DNA of 64,000 nt from Lyngbya sp. HA4199-MV5 (GCA_019359375.1 JAHHHL010000001.1:281971-345970), one strand, 5' to 3'; counted from the first letter of the stretch, positions 16,386 to 26,043 are shown. Program-made: numbers and translations. The notes: a model not told the origin generated them from the sequence alone.

Positions 16386-18506
16386 GTGGATGCCATTCTT
16401 AAGTTCTTGAGCAGCAACAAAGATGCGCTCCTAGTTGTGATTGGGTGCATTACGGTCACGCTGGGTCTGTTCACGCTGCTATTTGGCTCTGGTTTTTTGG
16501 TGGCGTTTTTCAAGTCCATTGCTGCTTACCTGCAACAGCGCCTTCGTCCCCGGATTCCACCCCTTGATACCTTTCCGTTTGAGGTGATTAAGCCCAACAG
16601 TGATGTGTTGAAAGCCGTGTTTGGCGGAGCAAAGGACAATCCGCTTGCCGATCGCAACATTCGCTATGTGCAACGGGTGGCAGATCGGGATATGCAGCAG
16701 GAGCTAGAGGCGCAGCTAGAAGAGTCTCACTGGATCATCATCCTGGGTGAGACAGGCTTGGGCAAAACGCGGGAAGCCGCAGAACTGGCTCAGAAATATA
16801 ACCGCAGGGGTTGGACGGTTCTCAGGCTGAAGCATTCGGAACTGCTGGATGAGCCGTTTCAGTTTCCGATGGAAAAGGTTGGCAGCGATCGCAAGCTGCT
16901 GTTTTTCCTGGACGACCTGAACAAGCTGATGTATAAGCGGGGCGAACTGCTGAAAGATGACCCGCGACAGTTTCGAGATTTACCTGCCCAGGAACGATTA
17001 CGCCTGACGCTGGAATACTATGAGCGCTTTTGCCGTCCCGAAGAAATCCGCATCATCGCCACTGCCCGTAATGAGGCTGTTCCTCAGTACAATGAGTCGA
17101 TCAGCGAACTCGACAAGCTCGGCTTCGACCAGCATCCCAGGCTATGGCAGAAGTTTAGGCGCTATCTTCTGGTCAAACCGAGCGATGCTGCCATTGTGCA
17201 ATTGATTCAAGCAACGGTAGAGCAGACGGACATTACCGCGAACCCGGATGAGTATGCTCGTTTAGCCAGACGGAACGATCGCACCTTCCGAAATATCCAG
17301 TTGAACTTGCAAACGGCGAACGATGAGGGACGGGCACTTACCCTGGATACCTTTCGTGAGTCGTTGCGGGAAAGCTGGGAAGCAAAATACCGCAAAGCCA
17401 CACGAAAATACCCGATCGCGGCGGTCATTTACGACGCGGTTGAACTACTGCGGGCGGTGAATGTCGAGCTATACGCTTTCACGGTCATCGCCACCACCCA
17501 AATGCTGGCAGGCGGGAATTTCCTTCAGCGGCTTCAGCGCTGGCAACCGATTCGTCGCGCCCTCCATTATTTGATCCACGACGGCAACAGCATTCTGGAA
17601 CCCCGTGATGGTCAAATTGAAGCAAAGGGAACCTCAGTAGCGGTGGCTGAAAACATTCCTCGCCTGTCGCGTCTGCTGTTGAGGTTGAGCGATCGTCATT
17701 CACAAATGCGTGCCTCACTGGGCGGCTTTTCAGTAGCAGCCTATGATCTGGAGCACTATCGAGAAAGCCTCACCAGTCTAAACAAACTCCTCGTCATCAA
17801 GCCGGATTTCCACAAAGCCTGGAACAACCGGGGCGTTGCGCTGGGCAACCTGGAGCGCCACGAAGAGGCAATTGCCAGCTATGACAAAGCGATAGCCATT
17901 AAACCGGACGACCACGGAGCTTGGAGTAACCGAGGCGGTGCACTGGGCAAATTGAAGCGCTACGAAGAGGCAGTTGCTAGCTTTGACCAAGCGATCGCCA
18001 TCAAACCGGACGACCACGAAGCCTGGGACAGCCGGGGCGTTATGCTAGGTAGATTGGAGCGCTACGAGGAGGCAATTGCTAGCTTTGACCAAGCGATCGC
18101 CATCAAACCGGACATACACGAAGCCCGGTACAATCGGGGCGTTTCACTAATCAAACTGAAGCGCTATGAAGCGGCAATTGCCAGCTTTGACCAAGCGATC
18201 GTCATCAAACCGGACGATCACGGAGCTTGGAGCAATCGGGGGTTTGTACTGATGAATTCAGGTGATTACGAGAACGCTATACAGAGCTTCGATACGTCGC
18301 TGAAATTCCTGCCGGATGATGCTGACGCTTTTTACAACAAAGCTTGCTGTTTTGCCCTTTGGGATAAGGTTGAGGAGGCAGTTGCAAATCTGCGACGGGC
18401 AGTTGAGCTAAACCCCGACAAATACCGGGAGATGGCAAAGACGGACGCTGATTTTGATGGGATTCGAGGTGACAGGCGGTTTCAGGCGTTGGTGCCAACA
18501 GATTAA
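16386..18506 (+). CDS. Membrane-anchored P-loop NTPase with C-terminal TPR repeats
   Basis: 706 residues, GTG start. Order of parts: a transmembrane helix (residues ~13-42); an NTPase domain with Walker A GETGLGKT (121-128), Walker B LLFFLDDL (171-178) and a sensor-like IRIIATARNE (221-230); a helical linker (~330-450); and six or seven TPRs (~455-690). The central four TPRs are almost identical at DNA level (17860-18240), a sign of recent expansion. The architecture is that of STAND-like signalling ATPases, where repeats sense a ligand and the NTPase switches state; the effector would have to be the membrane segment or a partner. No adjacent effector gene is seen. Function unknown; a stress or defence role is only suggested by the architecture. 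Confidence 0.8.
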   Translation: MDAILKFLSSNKDALLVVIGCITVTLGLFTLLFGSGFLVAFFKSIAAYLQQRLRPRIPPLDTFPFEVIKPNSDVLKAVFGGAKDNPLADRNIRYVQRVADRDMQQELEAQLEESHWIIILGETGLGKTREAAELAQKYNRRGWTVLRLKHSELLDEPFQFPMEKVGSDRKLLFFLDDLNKLMYKRGELLKDDPRQFRDLPAQERLRLTLEYYERFCRPEEIRIIATARNEAVPQYNESISELDKLGFDQHPRLWQKFRRYLLVKPSDAAIVQLIQATVEQTDITANPDEYARLARRNDRTFRNIQLNLQTANDEGRALTLDTFRESLRESWEAKYRKATRKYPIAAVIYDAVELLRAVNVELYAFTVIATTQMLAGGNFLQRLQRWQPIRRALHYLIHDGNSILEPRDGQIEAKGTSVAVAENIPRLSRLLLRLSDRHSQMRASLGGFSVAAYDLEHYRESLTSLNKLLVIKPDFHKAWNNRGVALGNLERHEEAIASYDKAIAIKPDDHGAWSNRGGALGKLKRYEEAVASFDQAIAIKPDDHEAWDSRGVMLGRLERYEEAIASFDQAIAIKPDIHEARYNRGVSLIKLKRYEAAIASFDQAIVIKPDDHGAWSNRGFVLMNSGDYENAIQSFDTSLKFLPDDADAFYNKACCFALWDKVEEAVANLRRAVELNPDKYREMAKTDADFDGIRGDRRFQALVPTD

Positions 18507-18518
18507 CGCCTCCCATTA

Positions 18519-18548
18519 TGTAGGGACGTTACATGTAACGTCCCTACA
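18519..18548. repeat. Perfect 30-bp palindrome
   Basis: The 30 bases read identically on both strands, with half-site TGTAGGGACGTTACA. It lies just after the NTPase stop codon, in the convergent gap with clpC. No T-tract follows. It resembles the dispersed palindromic repeats of cyanobacteria and might act as an mRNA 3' hairpin. Confidence 0.85.
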
Positions 18549-18599
18549 CAACCAAATTCAGGTTATTTAACCGGATTTGATGTTTGATTTGAGGTACTA

Positions 18600-18632
18600 A
18601 AAAGCGGTAGAGGAATGTCCTTCTACCGCTTC
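18600..18632 (-). terminator. Rho-independent terminator of clpC
   Basis: On the minus strand the arms GCGGTAGA and TCTACCGC enclose a ten-base loop and are followed directly by TTTTT. It lies about 30 bases after the clpC stop codon. Confidence 0.75.
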
Positions 18633-18662
18633 GATTAGAGTAAGGGTATTCGACGAACCTAC

Positions 18663-21137
18663 CTACTCAGCAGCCTGAGGAAGCAACTCTCGCTTCTCTC
18701 CTTGCAGCACTTTCACCTGTCCATCACTATCTACATCAACGACAGCGGTATCGCCGTCCTTGATGCGGCTAGAGAGGATTTCCTCTGCCAGCGAGTCTTC
18801 TAACAAGCGCATAATGGCTCGACGAAGCGGACGGGCACCGTAGCTGGGATTGTAGCCTTCTTCAACCAACCGATCTTTAAATCGTTCCGTCACTTCCAGG
18901 GTGATTCCCTGATCGCGCAAACGACCGAAGACCTCGTTGAGCATGATGACTGCAATCTCCTTCACCTCGTCCTTCGACAGTTGGCGGAAGACGATGATTT
19001 CATCCAGACGGTTGAGGAATTCAGGGCGGAAGTATTGCTTCAGCTCTTCATTCACCAGCGATCGGATGCGGTTGTACTGAGATTCAGCCGCATCGCCCGC
19101 AGCGGAGAACTCGAAGCCCAAACCACCGCCACCTTTCTCAATCACCTTAGAACCGATGTTGGAGGTCATGATGAGCAAGGTGTTTTTAAAGTCCACCGTG
19201 CGACCTTTCGCATCCGTTAGGCGACCGTCTTCCAGGATTTGCAGCAGCATGTTGAAGACATCAGGGTGAGCCTTCTCAATTTCGTCAAACAGGACGACGG
19301 TGTAAGGACGACGACGGACGGCTTCAGTCAACTGACCACCTTCGTTGTACCCGACGTAGCCCGGAGGCGAACCGATGAGTTTGGACACCGTATGGCGTTC
19401 CATGTACTCCGACATATCCAGCCGGATCATGGCTTCTTCAGAGCCAAAGAAGTAAGTTGCCAGTGCCTTCGTTAGCTCTGTCTTACCAACCCCAGTCGGA
19501 CCAGAGAAGATAAAGCTAGCGATTGGTCGGTTGGGGTTTTTCAAACCCACCCGCGCCCGACGAATGGCACGAGAGACCGCACGAACGGCTTCTTCCTGAC
19601 CAATCAAACGCTGGTGCAGGGTGTCTTCCATGTGCAACAGCTTCTCGGATTCAGATTCCGTCAGCTTATTCACCGGAACACCTGTCCAGGAAGCCACGAT
19701 TTGAGCAATGTCCTCTTCATCCACAATCGGAGAAGCGTCTTCACCTGTCGATTCGTTCTTCTTGGTTTGAGCGATCGCTCGGATTTCGGCTTTGATTTCC
19801 ATTTCGCGATCGCGCAGTTCGCCAGCCCGGTCAAAGTTTTGGGAGCGAACCGCATCGTCTTTATCCTTCAGGACTTGACGCAGTTCTTTGTCCAATTCCT
19901 TAGCAGCGGGAGGCAATTGAGAATTGATCAAGCGAACACGGGAACCCGCTTCATCAATCAAGTCGATCGCTTTATCTGGTAAAAAGCGGTCTGAAATGTA
20001 ACGGTCTGAAAGTTTGGCGGCGGCTTCCAGTGCCAGATCCGAGATCTTCAGCTTGTGGTGCTGTTCGTAGCGTTCACGCAGACCCCGAAGGATTTCGATC
20101 GTCTCGTCAACGCTGGGTTCACCCACCATCACAGGCTGAAAGCGACGCTCAAGGGCAGCATCCCGCTCAATGTGCTTGCGGTATTCATCCAGGGTTGTTG
20201 CACCGATGCACTGAAGTTCACCCCGTGCTAAGGCTGGTTTGAGGATGTTGGCAGCGTCAATCGCGCCTTCAGCCGCACCAGCCCCAATCAGGGTATGCAC
20301 TTCGTCAATGACCAGGATGACGTTTCCAGCAGAGCGGATCTCATCCATGATTTTCTTCAGGCGCTCTTCAAACTCACCCCGATACTTGGTACCTGCCACC
20401 AGGAGACCAATATCTAGGGTGACGACGCGCTTATCTTCGAGGATATCTGGGATATCGTCGTTGGCAATGCGTTGAGCAAGACCTTCCGCGATCGCGGTCT
20501 TACCCACACCCGGTTCCCCAATCAACACCGGGTTATTCTTCGTGCGGCGACCCAGGATTTGGATCACCCGTTCAATTTCCTTTTGGCGACCCACCACTGG
20601 ATCGAGCTTCCCTTCGGCTGCCATTTGAGTCAGGTTTGAACCAAACTCATCTAGCGTTGGCGTTTTCGTGCGACCCTGACCACCGCCAGACGTAACCTCA
20701 GCAGTTTCGCCCAGCATCCGAATGACCTGAGTGCGAACCTTAGAAAGGTCAACGCCCAGATTTTCCAGCACCCTGGCAGCAACGCCTTCGCCCTCGCGGA
20801 TGAGACCGAGAAGCAAATGCTCCGTTCCAATATAGTTATGACCGAGTTGACGGGCTTCTTCTAGAGAAAGCTCCAGAACCCGCTTTGCTCGTGGTGTAAA
20901 TGGAATTTCAACGGCAACGAAGCCAGAGCCTCGACCGATGATTTTCTCTACTTCAATCCGAGCGTCTTTAAGGTTGACACCCATCGATTTCAGCACTTTG
21001 GCGGCGACGCCGGTCCCTTCTCCAATCAGACCCAAGAGGATCTGTTCAGTACCCACAAAGTTGTGTCCCAGGCGGCGTGCTTCCTCCTGGGCAAGCATGA
21101 TCACCTTAATGGCTTTTTCTGTGAAGCGTTCAAACAT
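18663..21137 (-). CDS. clpC: ATP-dependent Clp protease ATP-binding subunit ClpC
   Basis: 824 residues. HSP100 unfoldase that feeds substrates to ClpP/ClpR. Parts in order: two Clp_N repeats (residues 1-145), first AAA+ domain with Walker A GEPGVGKT (~208-215), the UVR-containing middle segment (~425-460) that is diagnostic of ClpC rather than ClpB, and second AAA+ domain with GPTGVGKT (~548-555) and the ClpP-contacting loop region, then a ClpB_D2-small domain. In cyanobacteria ClpC is essential and also works with NblA adaptors in phycobilisome degradation. Monocistronic with a terminator downstream. Confidence 0.97.
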   Translation of the reverse strand: MFERFTEKAIKVIMLAQEEARRLGHNFVGTEQILLGLIGEGTGVAAKVLKSMGVNLKDARIEVEKIIGRGSGFVAVEIPFTPRAKRVLELSLEEARQLGHNYIGTEHLLLGLIREGEGVAARVLENLGVDLSKVRTQVIRMLGETAEVTSGGGQGRTKTPTLDEFGSNLTQMAAEGKLDPVVGRQKEIERVIQILGRRTKNNPVLIGEPGVGKTAIAEGLAQRIANDDIPDILEDKRVVTLDIGLLVAGTKYRGEFEERLKKIMDEIRSAGNVILVIDEVHTLIGAGAAEGAIDAANILKPALARGELQCIGATTLDEYRKHIERDAALERRFQPVMVGEPSVDETIEILRGLRERYEQHHKLKISDLALEAAAKLSDRYISDRFLPDKAIDLIDEAGSRVRLINSQLPPAAKELDKELRQVLKDKDDAVRSQNFDRAGELRDREMEIKAEIRAIAQTKKNESTGEDASPIVDEEDIAQIVASWTGVPVNKLTESESEKLLHMEDTLHQRLIGQEEAVRAVSRAIRRARVGLKNPNRPIASFIFSGPTGVGKTELTKALATYFFGSEEAMIRLDMSEYMERHTVSKLIGSPPGYVGYNEGGQLTEAVRRRPYTVVLFDEIEKAHPDVFNMLLQILEDGRLTDAKGRTVDFKNTLLIMTSNIGSKVIEKGGGGLGFEFSAAGDAAESQYNRIRSLVNEELKQYFRPEFLNRLDEIIVFRQLSKDEVKEIAVIMLNEVFGRLRDQGITLEVTERFKDRLVEEGYNPSYGARPLRRAIMRLLEDSLAEEILSSRIKDGDTAVVDVDSDGQVKVLQGEKRELLPQAAE

Positions 21138-21335
21138 GGCGTATTTCTGTCACCTGCTGCTTGCTCGGTAGAGTTGATTCTATCATAGACGATTCTTCCG
21201 AGAGCCTGAAAAACACCCTCGAAGATTCGTGATCCCCGTACCTGCACCAGTGACGCGCCGTGATGTATTGGACTGCCACGAAGGGAGATTGTCATCGGAA
21301 AGCGGCGTGTAAGTCAAGCAGGATTTCTTAATCTC

Positions 21336-22175
21336 TTAAGCATTGAATTTCGATCGGGGAAACAGATGATCGCGCTCCATTGCCACCTGCAAGCCTGTTT
21401 GATGCAAGCGATCGTCCACCTGCCGCTGCCAATCTGCCAAGCATCCAGGAAACTCAGGATACTGCAATCCCCCACGCCACAGCACCAGCGCATCCTCGCC
21501 ATTATCTGGGTAATAGCGCCGCCTGCGACCCGCTTCCCGAAAACCAAACTTTTGATATAGCGAAACCGCTGCCTGATTAGAGACTCTGACTTCCAGGGTT
21601 GCTCGTTCTAACCCGCGATCGTAGGCAGATGACATCAAGGCGACCAGCAACGCTTGCCCTAAGCCTTGCCCTTGATAGGCAGGGTCGATCGCCAGCATGG
21701 TAATGTGAGCTTCTTCAAGAATTGCCCAATAGCAGCCGAGACCGAGGAGGGGTGGGGGGGAGAAATGGGGAGTGGGGAGTGGGGAGTGGGGAGTGGGGGA
21801 GGAGAGTTTTGAGTTATGAGTTTTGAGTTTTGAGTTTTGAGTCGTGCTTTGCGCCGCTGCGCTAGAGAGTTTTGAGTTCATTCTGACTTCTGACTCCTGA
21901 CTCCTGACTCCTCTCTCCTCACCCCTGTCCCCTGCTTCCCCTGCTTCCCCTGCTTCCCCTTCCCCCTCTGCTCCCCCTTCTGCCCTCTGCCCCCTGCCTT
22001 CTGCCTCTCTTCCCCCCTCTCCCTTCTCTACAAAAACGAGCAATTCACTATTCGGACTCTCCAACTCCCGTCGATACCCTTCTAGCGTCCACATGCCACC
22101 GAAGCAGCGTCGATCGAGCGCTACAGCAGCAGGAAGTAATTCGACAGAGAGCGGCTGAAGTGCGAGAAAGGTCAC
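21336..22175 (-). CDS. rimI: Ribosomal-protein-alanine N-acetyltransferase with STRR-encoded insertion
   Basis: GNAT-fold acetyltransferase, RimI type. Residues 1-50 (TWLEGYRRELESP-like start of the domain) and 142-279 form the conserved enzyme: LGLGCYWAILEEAHITMLAI, the acetyl-CoA loop QGQGLGQALL and NQAAVSLYQKFGFREAGRRR. Between them residues 51-141 are low-complexity (EAEGRGQRAEG, then NSKLKTHNSKLS and PTPHSPLPTP) encoded by STRR minisatellite DNA at 21753-22025. The typical enzyme has only a short loop here, between two strands, so the insertion may be tolerated. GTG start. The gene lies divergent from lysA, in a clpC-rimI-lysA-cdaA-uppS arrangement I believe common in cyanobacteria. Confidence 0.88.
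   Translation of the reverse strand: MTFLALQPLSVELLPAAVALDRRCFGGMWTLEGYRRELESPNSELLVFVEKGEGGREAEGRGQRAEGGAEGEGEAGEAGEAGDRGEERGVRSQESEVRMNSKLSSAAAQSTTQNSKLKTHNSKLSSPTPHSPLPTPHFSPPPLLGLGCYWAILEEAHITMLAIDPAYQGQGLGQALLVALMSSAYDRGLERATLEVRVSNQAAVSLYQKFGFREAGRRRRYYPDNGEDALVLWRGGLQYPEFPGCLADWQRQVDDRLHQTGLQVAMERDHLFPRSKFNA
21753..22025. repeat. STRR minisatellite inserted in-frame in rimI
   Basis: About 270 bases of short tandem motifs: GGGGAGT, GAGTTTT, TCCTGACTCC, CTGCTTCCC and TGCCCTCTGCC. The same motifs make up intergenic arrays elsewhere in the window. Within rimI the array keeps one open frame without stops. Confidence 0.9.
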
Positions 22176-22270
22176 AAAAGGTACGCTTTTGGCTCAGGAT
22201 TGACAAGGCTCGATTGTAAACTAGAGATCATATTGCACGTATGCTAGTTAACGAAGGCAGGAATGATGTC

Positions 22271-23806
22271 ATGGGATCGACTCACGCTACAGCGGTTCAG
22301 GCAACGGGTCGTCGCTATTTAAGCGAGACAGGCGGTACGTTAGCGGAGCGATCGCCTAACCAGCAATTGCTACCCCTGACAGCAACGGTCAACGCCAAAG
22401 AGCATCTAGAAATTGGTGGCTGCGATATCGTTGAGTTGGCACAGAAATTTGGCTCCCCTCTCTATATATTGGACGAAACCACCCTGCGATCGGCGTGTCG
22501 GCAGTATCGGGATGCTTTTACGCGCTATTACCCCGGTGAATCGCAGGTGCTATACGCCTCCAAAGCCTGGAATTGTCTGGCGGTTTGCGCGATCGTGGCA
22601 AGCGAAGGCTTAGGTATCGATATCGTGTCGGGCGGCGAACTCTATACGGCACTCCAGGCAGGCGTGAGTTCGACCAGGCTATACCTGCATGGCAACAACA
22701 AATCGCGGGACGAGCTTCAATTTGCTGTAGAAGCTGGTTGCACGATCGTCGTGGATAACTGGCATGAATTGAAAACGCTGGTGGCGATCGGGGGGGAGGC
22801 AGAAGGCAGAGGGCAGAGGGCAGAAGGGGTAGGGGAGGCAGAGGGAGCAGGGGAGGCACTCAAAACCCATGACTCAAAACTCTCCCTCCACCCTACACCC
22901 CACACCCTACACCCTACACCCCACACCCTACACCCCACCCGCATCCTCCTCCGCCTCACACCGGGCATCGAATGCCACACTCATGACTACATTCGGACGG
23001 GTAGCATCGACAGCAAGTTTGGGTTTGGGCTGGATCAGTTGGATGACGTGTTTCAATTCCTTAGCCAGCAGCCGAGTTTGTCGTGTATTGGTCTCCATGC
23101 CCACATTGGCTCCCAAATTTTTGAACTGGAGCCGCATCACGATTTGGGTGCTGTGATGATGCAATGGTTAAGCAAAGCGGCTCATTATGGGTTGCCGATT
23201 CAAGAATTAGATATTGGCGGTGGTTTGGGGATTCGCTACACCGAAGCAGATGATCCGCCGAGCATTGACGCGTGGGTCAAGGTTGTGAGTGAGTCGATCG
23301 TCGCTGCGTGCAAAGCCCAAAACCTTCCCCTGCCAAAACTGTTAAGTGAACCGGGGCGATCGCTCATCGGCTCTGCATGCGTCACGGCGTATACTGTTGG
23401 CGGACAGAAAGTGATTCCTGGTGTTCGCACTTACGTGACGGTCGATGGTGGCATGTCAGACAATCCACGCCCCATCACGTATCAGTCGGTGTATCAAGCA
23501 GTAGTGGCAAATCGGATGTCGGCTCCGCTCACAGAAACGGTGACGATCGCGGGCAAGCACTGTGAGTCGGGTGACATTGTAATCCAGGAAGCCTTGCTGC
23601 CAGCGACGCAACCGGGTGATTTGCTCGTCGTAATGGCAACGGGCGCTTACAATTACAGCATGGGCTCCAACTACAACCGCATTCCTCGACCCGCCGCTGT
23701 TTTGGTGAACGATGGAGAGGCAAATCTGATTTTGCAGCGGGAAACCTATCACGATTTGATTCGTCACGATCGGTTGCCGGAGCGATTGCAAACCCCGCAT
23801 GTATGA
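22271..23806 (+). CDS. lysA: Diaminopimelate decarboxylase with STRR-encoded insertion
   Basis: PLP enzyme that decarboxylates meso-diaminopimelate to L-lysine, the last step of lysine synthesis. 511 residues from the ATG at 22271 (an ATG at 22241 would add ten). The alanine-racemase-like barrel carries the PLP lysine K98 in LYASKAWNC, HGNNKSRDEL, the GGGLGIRY phosphate loop and the C-terminal SEPGRSLIG and CESGD motifs. Residues ~174-223 are an insertion (EAEGRGQRAEGVGEAEG, then LHPTPHTLHPTPHT) encoded by STRR DNA at 22791-22939; it sits just before ILLRLTPGIECHTHDY, at a surface loop between barrel elements. The peptide EAEGRGQRAEG is identical to one in the neighbouring rimI. Confidence 0.95.
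   Translation: MGSTHATAVQATGRRYLSETGGTLAERSPNQQLLPLTATVNAKEHLEIGGCDIVELAQKFGSPLYILDETTLRSACRQYRDAFTRYYPGESQVLYASKAWNCLAVCAIVASEGLGIDIVSGGELYTALQAGVSSTRLYLHGNNKSRDELQFAVEAGCTIVVDNWHELKTLVAIGGEAEGRGQRAEGVGEAEGAGEALKTHDSKLSLHPTPHTLHPTPHTLHPTRILLRLTPGIECHTHDYIRTGSIDSKFGFGLDQLDDVFQFLSQQPSLSCIGLHAHIGSQIFELEPHHDLGAVMMQWLSKAAHYGLPIQELDIGGGLGIRYTEADDPPSIDAWVKVVSESIVAACKAQNLPLPKLLSEPGRSLIGSACVTAYTVGGQKVIPGVRTYVTVDGGMSDNPRPITYQSVYQAVVANRMSAPLTETVTIAGKHCESGDIVIQEALLPATQPGDLLVVMATGAYNYSMGSNYNRIPRPAAVLVNDGEANLILQRETYHDLIRHDRLPERLQTPHV
22791..22939. repeat. STRR minisatellite inserted in-frame in lysA
   Basis: About 150 bases of GGCAGAAGGCAGAGGGCAGA-type sequence followed by CTCAAAAC motifs and then ACCCTACACCCCAC tandem units. 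It begins with the same string of motifs as the rimI insertion, read in the same sense relative to the coding strand. Confidence 0.9.
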
Positions 23807-23878
23807 GGAGCGATCGCAGTCGCTGCCTCGCAGACTTTAGAGATTAGAACGTGTAGAAGCGCAGGTTAATCCAGATCA

Positions 23879-24817
23879 ATGGGATATCTATGGAGGCAAT
23901 GGCTGCTGACGACGACTCCTAGCTGGATGCAGTCCCTACCGCTTCTGATTGCTCAAAACCTGAGATTGTTTCTGGATGTTGGGCTTGTGCTTGCCCTCAC
24001 CTACATGATGCTGGTCATCATTGGTGAACGGCGCACCCTCTGGATGGTGCGTGGCTTTATCGTGTTGATGCTGGCGGCCGCCCTTAGCCGACGCTTGGAA
24101 TTAACGCTGTTGAGCTTTGTCCTGAGCAATCTGGTGATTGGGTCAGCGGTGGCGATGGCGTTTATTTTACAATCAGAGTTTCGTCGCTTGTTAGAGCAAC
24201 TGGGTCGCGGTGAACTGCTTCAGTTGTTCCAATCTTCACGAAGAACCCCCTTGAAATCTGGTAGTGTCACGGATGAAATTGTGGATGCGGTGAAAGAGCT
24301 ATCGCAGAACCGCATTGGTGCGTTGCTGATTTTGGAAACGAGTAGCCCGATCGATGAGCGTGATTTTTCGGTGCCAGGTGTGAGGCTGAACGCTGAAGTC
24401 TCTAAGGAGCTGATTCAAACCATTTTTCAGACGACGACCTTACTGCATGATGGCGCTGTGCTTATTCGCGATAATCGCCTGGTAGCAGCAGGAGTCATTT
24501 TGCCGCTCTCCGAACGTACCGCTTCCCGTCAGTTAGGCACCCGTCATCGTGCCGCGATGGGGATCACGGAGCGCGTCGAGAACTGCGTTTGTGTTGTAGT
24601 TTCAGAGGAAACCGGATCGATTTCGCTGGCAGAACGGGGAACCCTAAATCGTCCGCTGACCAGCAGTAAACTCAAAGAATTGCTAGAGTCGCGCTTCTCA
24701 CAAACGGCCGATCGTGACACTGTTGCTCCTAATCTCCGGAGTTTGGCACGTCAGATGGGTAGTCAAGGACTATCGCTGGTTTCCCGGTTTCTCAATCGTC
24801 ATAAGAGTAAAAGTTAA
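23879..24817 (+). CDS. cdaA: Diadenylate cyclase CdaA
   Basis: Makes the second messenger c-di-AMP from two ATP at the membrane. 312 residues: three transmembrane helices (about 24-48, 54-70 and 76-98), then a DisA_N domain with the catalytic DGA (191-193) and RHRAA (222-226, in GTRHRAAMG) motifs. The usual length for CdaA is about 270-300; the C-terminal ~35 residues are extra. It sits between lysA and uppS, cell-wall precursor and lipid-carrier genes, in keeping with the known link of c-di-AMP to envelope and osmotic homeostasis. In cyanobacteria c-di-AMP also affects night survival; that is from the literature, not from this sequence. Confidence 0.95.
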   Translation: MGYLWRQWLLTTTPSWMQSLPLLIAQNLRLFLDVGLVLALTYMMLVIIGERRTLWMVRGFIVLMLAAALSRRLELTLLSFVLSNLVIGSAVAMAFILQSEFRRLLEQLGRGELLQLFQSSRRTPLKSGSVTDEIVDAVKELSQNRIGALLILETSSPIDERDFSVPGVRLNAEVSKELIQTIFQTTTLLHDGAVLIRDNRLVAAGVILPLSERTASRQLGTRHRAAMGITERVENCVCVVVSEETGSISLAERGTLNRPLTSSKLKELLESRFSQTADRDTVAPNLRSLARQMGSQGLSLVSRFLNRHKSKS

Positions 24818-24910
24818 GGGCGAAAACTTACAGGCACATGCCTCTGGTGCATTCACGTTTGCTGTATAGATTCACTTGATACATCCACTTGTCTGCTGTG
24901 GGGAGAGACC

Positions 24911-25660
24911 ATGACCGTAACACCAACTGGTTTGAAGGAGTTGCCTGCTGATCTGATGTGCGATCGCCTGCCGAGACATGTGGCTGTCATTATGGACGGC
25001 AACGGGCGGTGGGCAAAACAGCGCGGTATGCCGAGAATTATGGGGCATCGTCGTGGGGTGGATGTGCTGAAAGATCTCCTGCGTTGCTGCCGCGATTGGG
25101 GCATTCAAGCACTCACAGCCTATGCGTTCTCCACCGAAAATTGGGGGCGGCCTTCAGAAGAAGTTGAATTTTTGATGACGCTATTTGAACGGGTGCTGCG
25201 GCAAGAATTACGAGAGATGGTGCAGGAAAATGTGCAAATCCGTTTTGTCGGCAACTTGCAGGCATTGCCAGCATCGCTCCAGGACGAAATCGCCCGATCG
25301 GTCGAGCTAACGCAGCACAACCAGAGCATTCGGTTTACAGTGGCGACCAACTACGGCGGTCGGCAAGAAATTCTGCAAGCCTGCCGGACGATCGCCACCC
25401 AGGTACAGCAGGGGCTTTTGCAGCCCGATCAAATCGATGAAGCGGTGTTTGAACGGCATCTTTACACCTCAGGCATTTGTGACCCAGACTTGCTGATTCG
25501 CACCAGTGGCGAGATGCGGCTGAGTAACTTTTTGCTGTGGCAGATGGCATACGCCGAGCTGTATGTTACAGAAACGCTGTGGCCCGATTTCGATCGCAGT
25601 GCCTTTCATCAAGCGTTAGTTGCCTACCAGCAGCGCGATCGTCGCTTTGGCAAGCTCTAA
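24911..25660 (+). CDS. uppS: Isoprenyl transferase (undecaprenyl diphosphate synthase)
   Basis: cis-Prenyltransferase that elongates farnesyl diphosphate to the C55 lipid carrier for peptidoglycan and polysaccharide synthesis. 249 residues with the complete signature: [20 protein letters not shown] (residues ~25-44, catalytic Asp and phosphate loop), [10 protein letters not shown] and [15 protein letters not shown] with the closing WPDF motif. GGGGAGA precedes the ATG by a short spacer. Likely cotranscribed with cdaA, 93 bases upstream. Confidence 0.96.
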   Translation: MTVTPTGLKELPADLMCDRLPRHVAVIMDGNGRWAKQRGMPRIMGHRRGVDVLKDLLRCCRDWGIQALTAYAFSTENWGRPSEEVEFLMTLFERVLRQELREMVQENVQIRFVGNLQALPASLQDEIARSVELTQHNQSIRFTVATNYGGRQEILQACRTIATQVQQGLLQPDQIDEAVFERHLYTSGICDPDLLIRTSGEMRLSNFLLWQMAYAELYVTETLWPDFDRSAFHQALVAYQQRDRRFGKL

Positions 25661-25785
25661 CCTGCTGCTAGACAGCTTGAAACTCACGGAAGAGTGTAAG
25701 AGTACTGACGATCATGGTTTAAACCACTTCTTCAGATTCGGCTCCCAAGTTAGGATAAAGCTATCAGTCATCGGTGAAAGCAATT

Positions 25786-26040
25786 ATGCCGAAAACATTC
25801 AATGCTTGGTTGAGAGGAAGCCGTCTAGAGTGGATTGGTGACGTGTCTGAGATGGGAGAGCAAATGTCTCAGGTTCATGTCACGTTCCTTGATGACAAAC
25901 CAGTCATTGAGCCGAAGACACGCGGGAAAAAGATGGCTGAAATATTGGAAAAACTTGCTGCTACTCAAGTATCGAGGAGTATTGATCCTGGCGTTTGGCA
26001 GCAAGAAACTCGGCAAGACCGTTCGCTGCCAGGGCGATAA
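25786..26040 (+). CDS. Antitoxin-like small protein of a PIN toxin pair
   Basis: 84 residues from the ATG at 25786 (a GTG at 25774 would add four). MPKTFNAWLRGSRLEWIGD and the later KMAEILEKLAATQVSRSIDP with the end RQDRSLPGR are typical of small proteins that precede PIN-domain genes in cyanobacteria, where they act as antitoxins. It ends three bases before the GTG of the PIN gene. Its toxin partner is broken here, so the antitoxin may be a leftover or may still neutralise related toxins in trans. Confidence 0.7.
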   Translation: MPKTFNAWLRGSRLEWIGDVSEMGEQMSQVHVTFLDDKPVIEPKTRGKKMAEILEKLAATQVSRSIDPGVWQQETRQDRSLPGR

Positions 26041-26043
26041 AAC

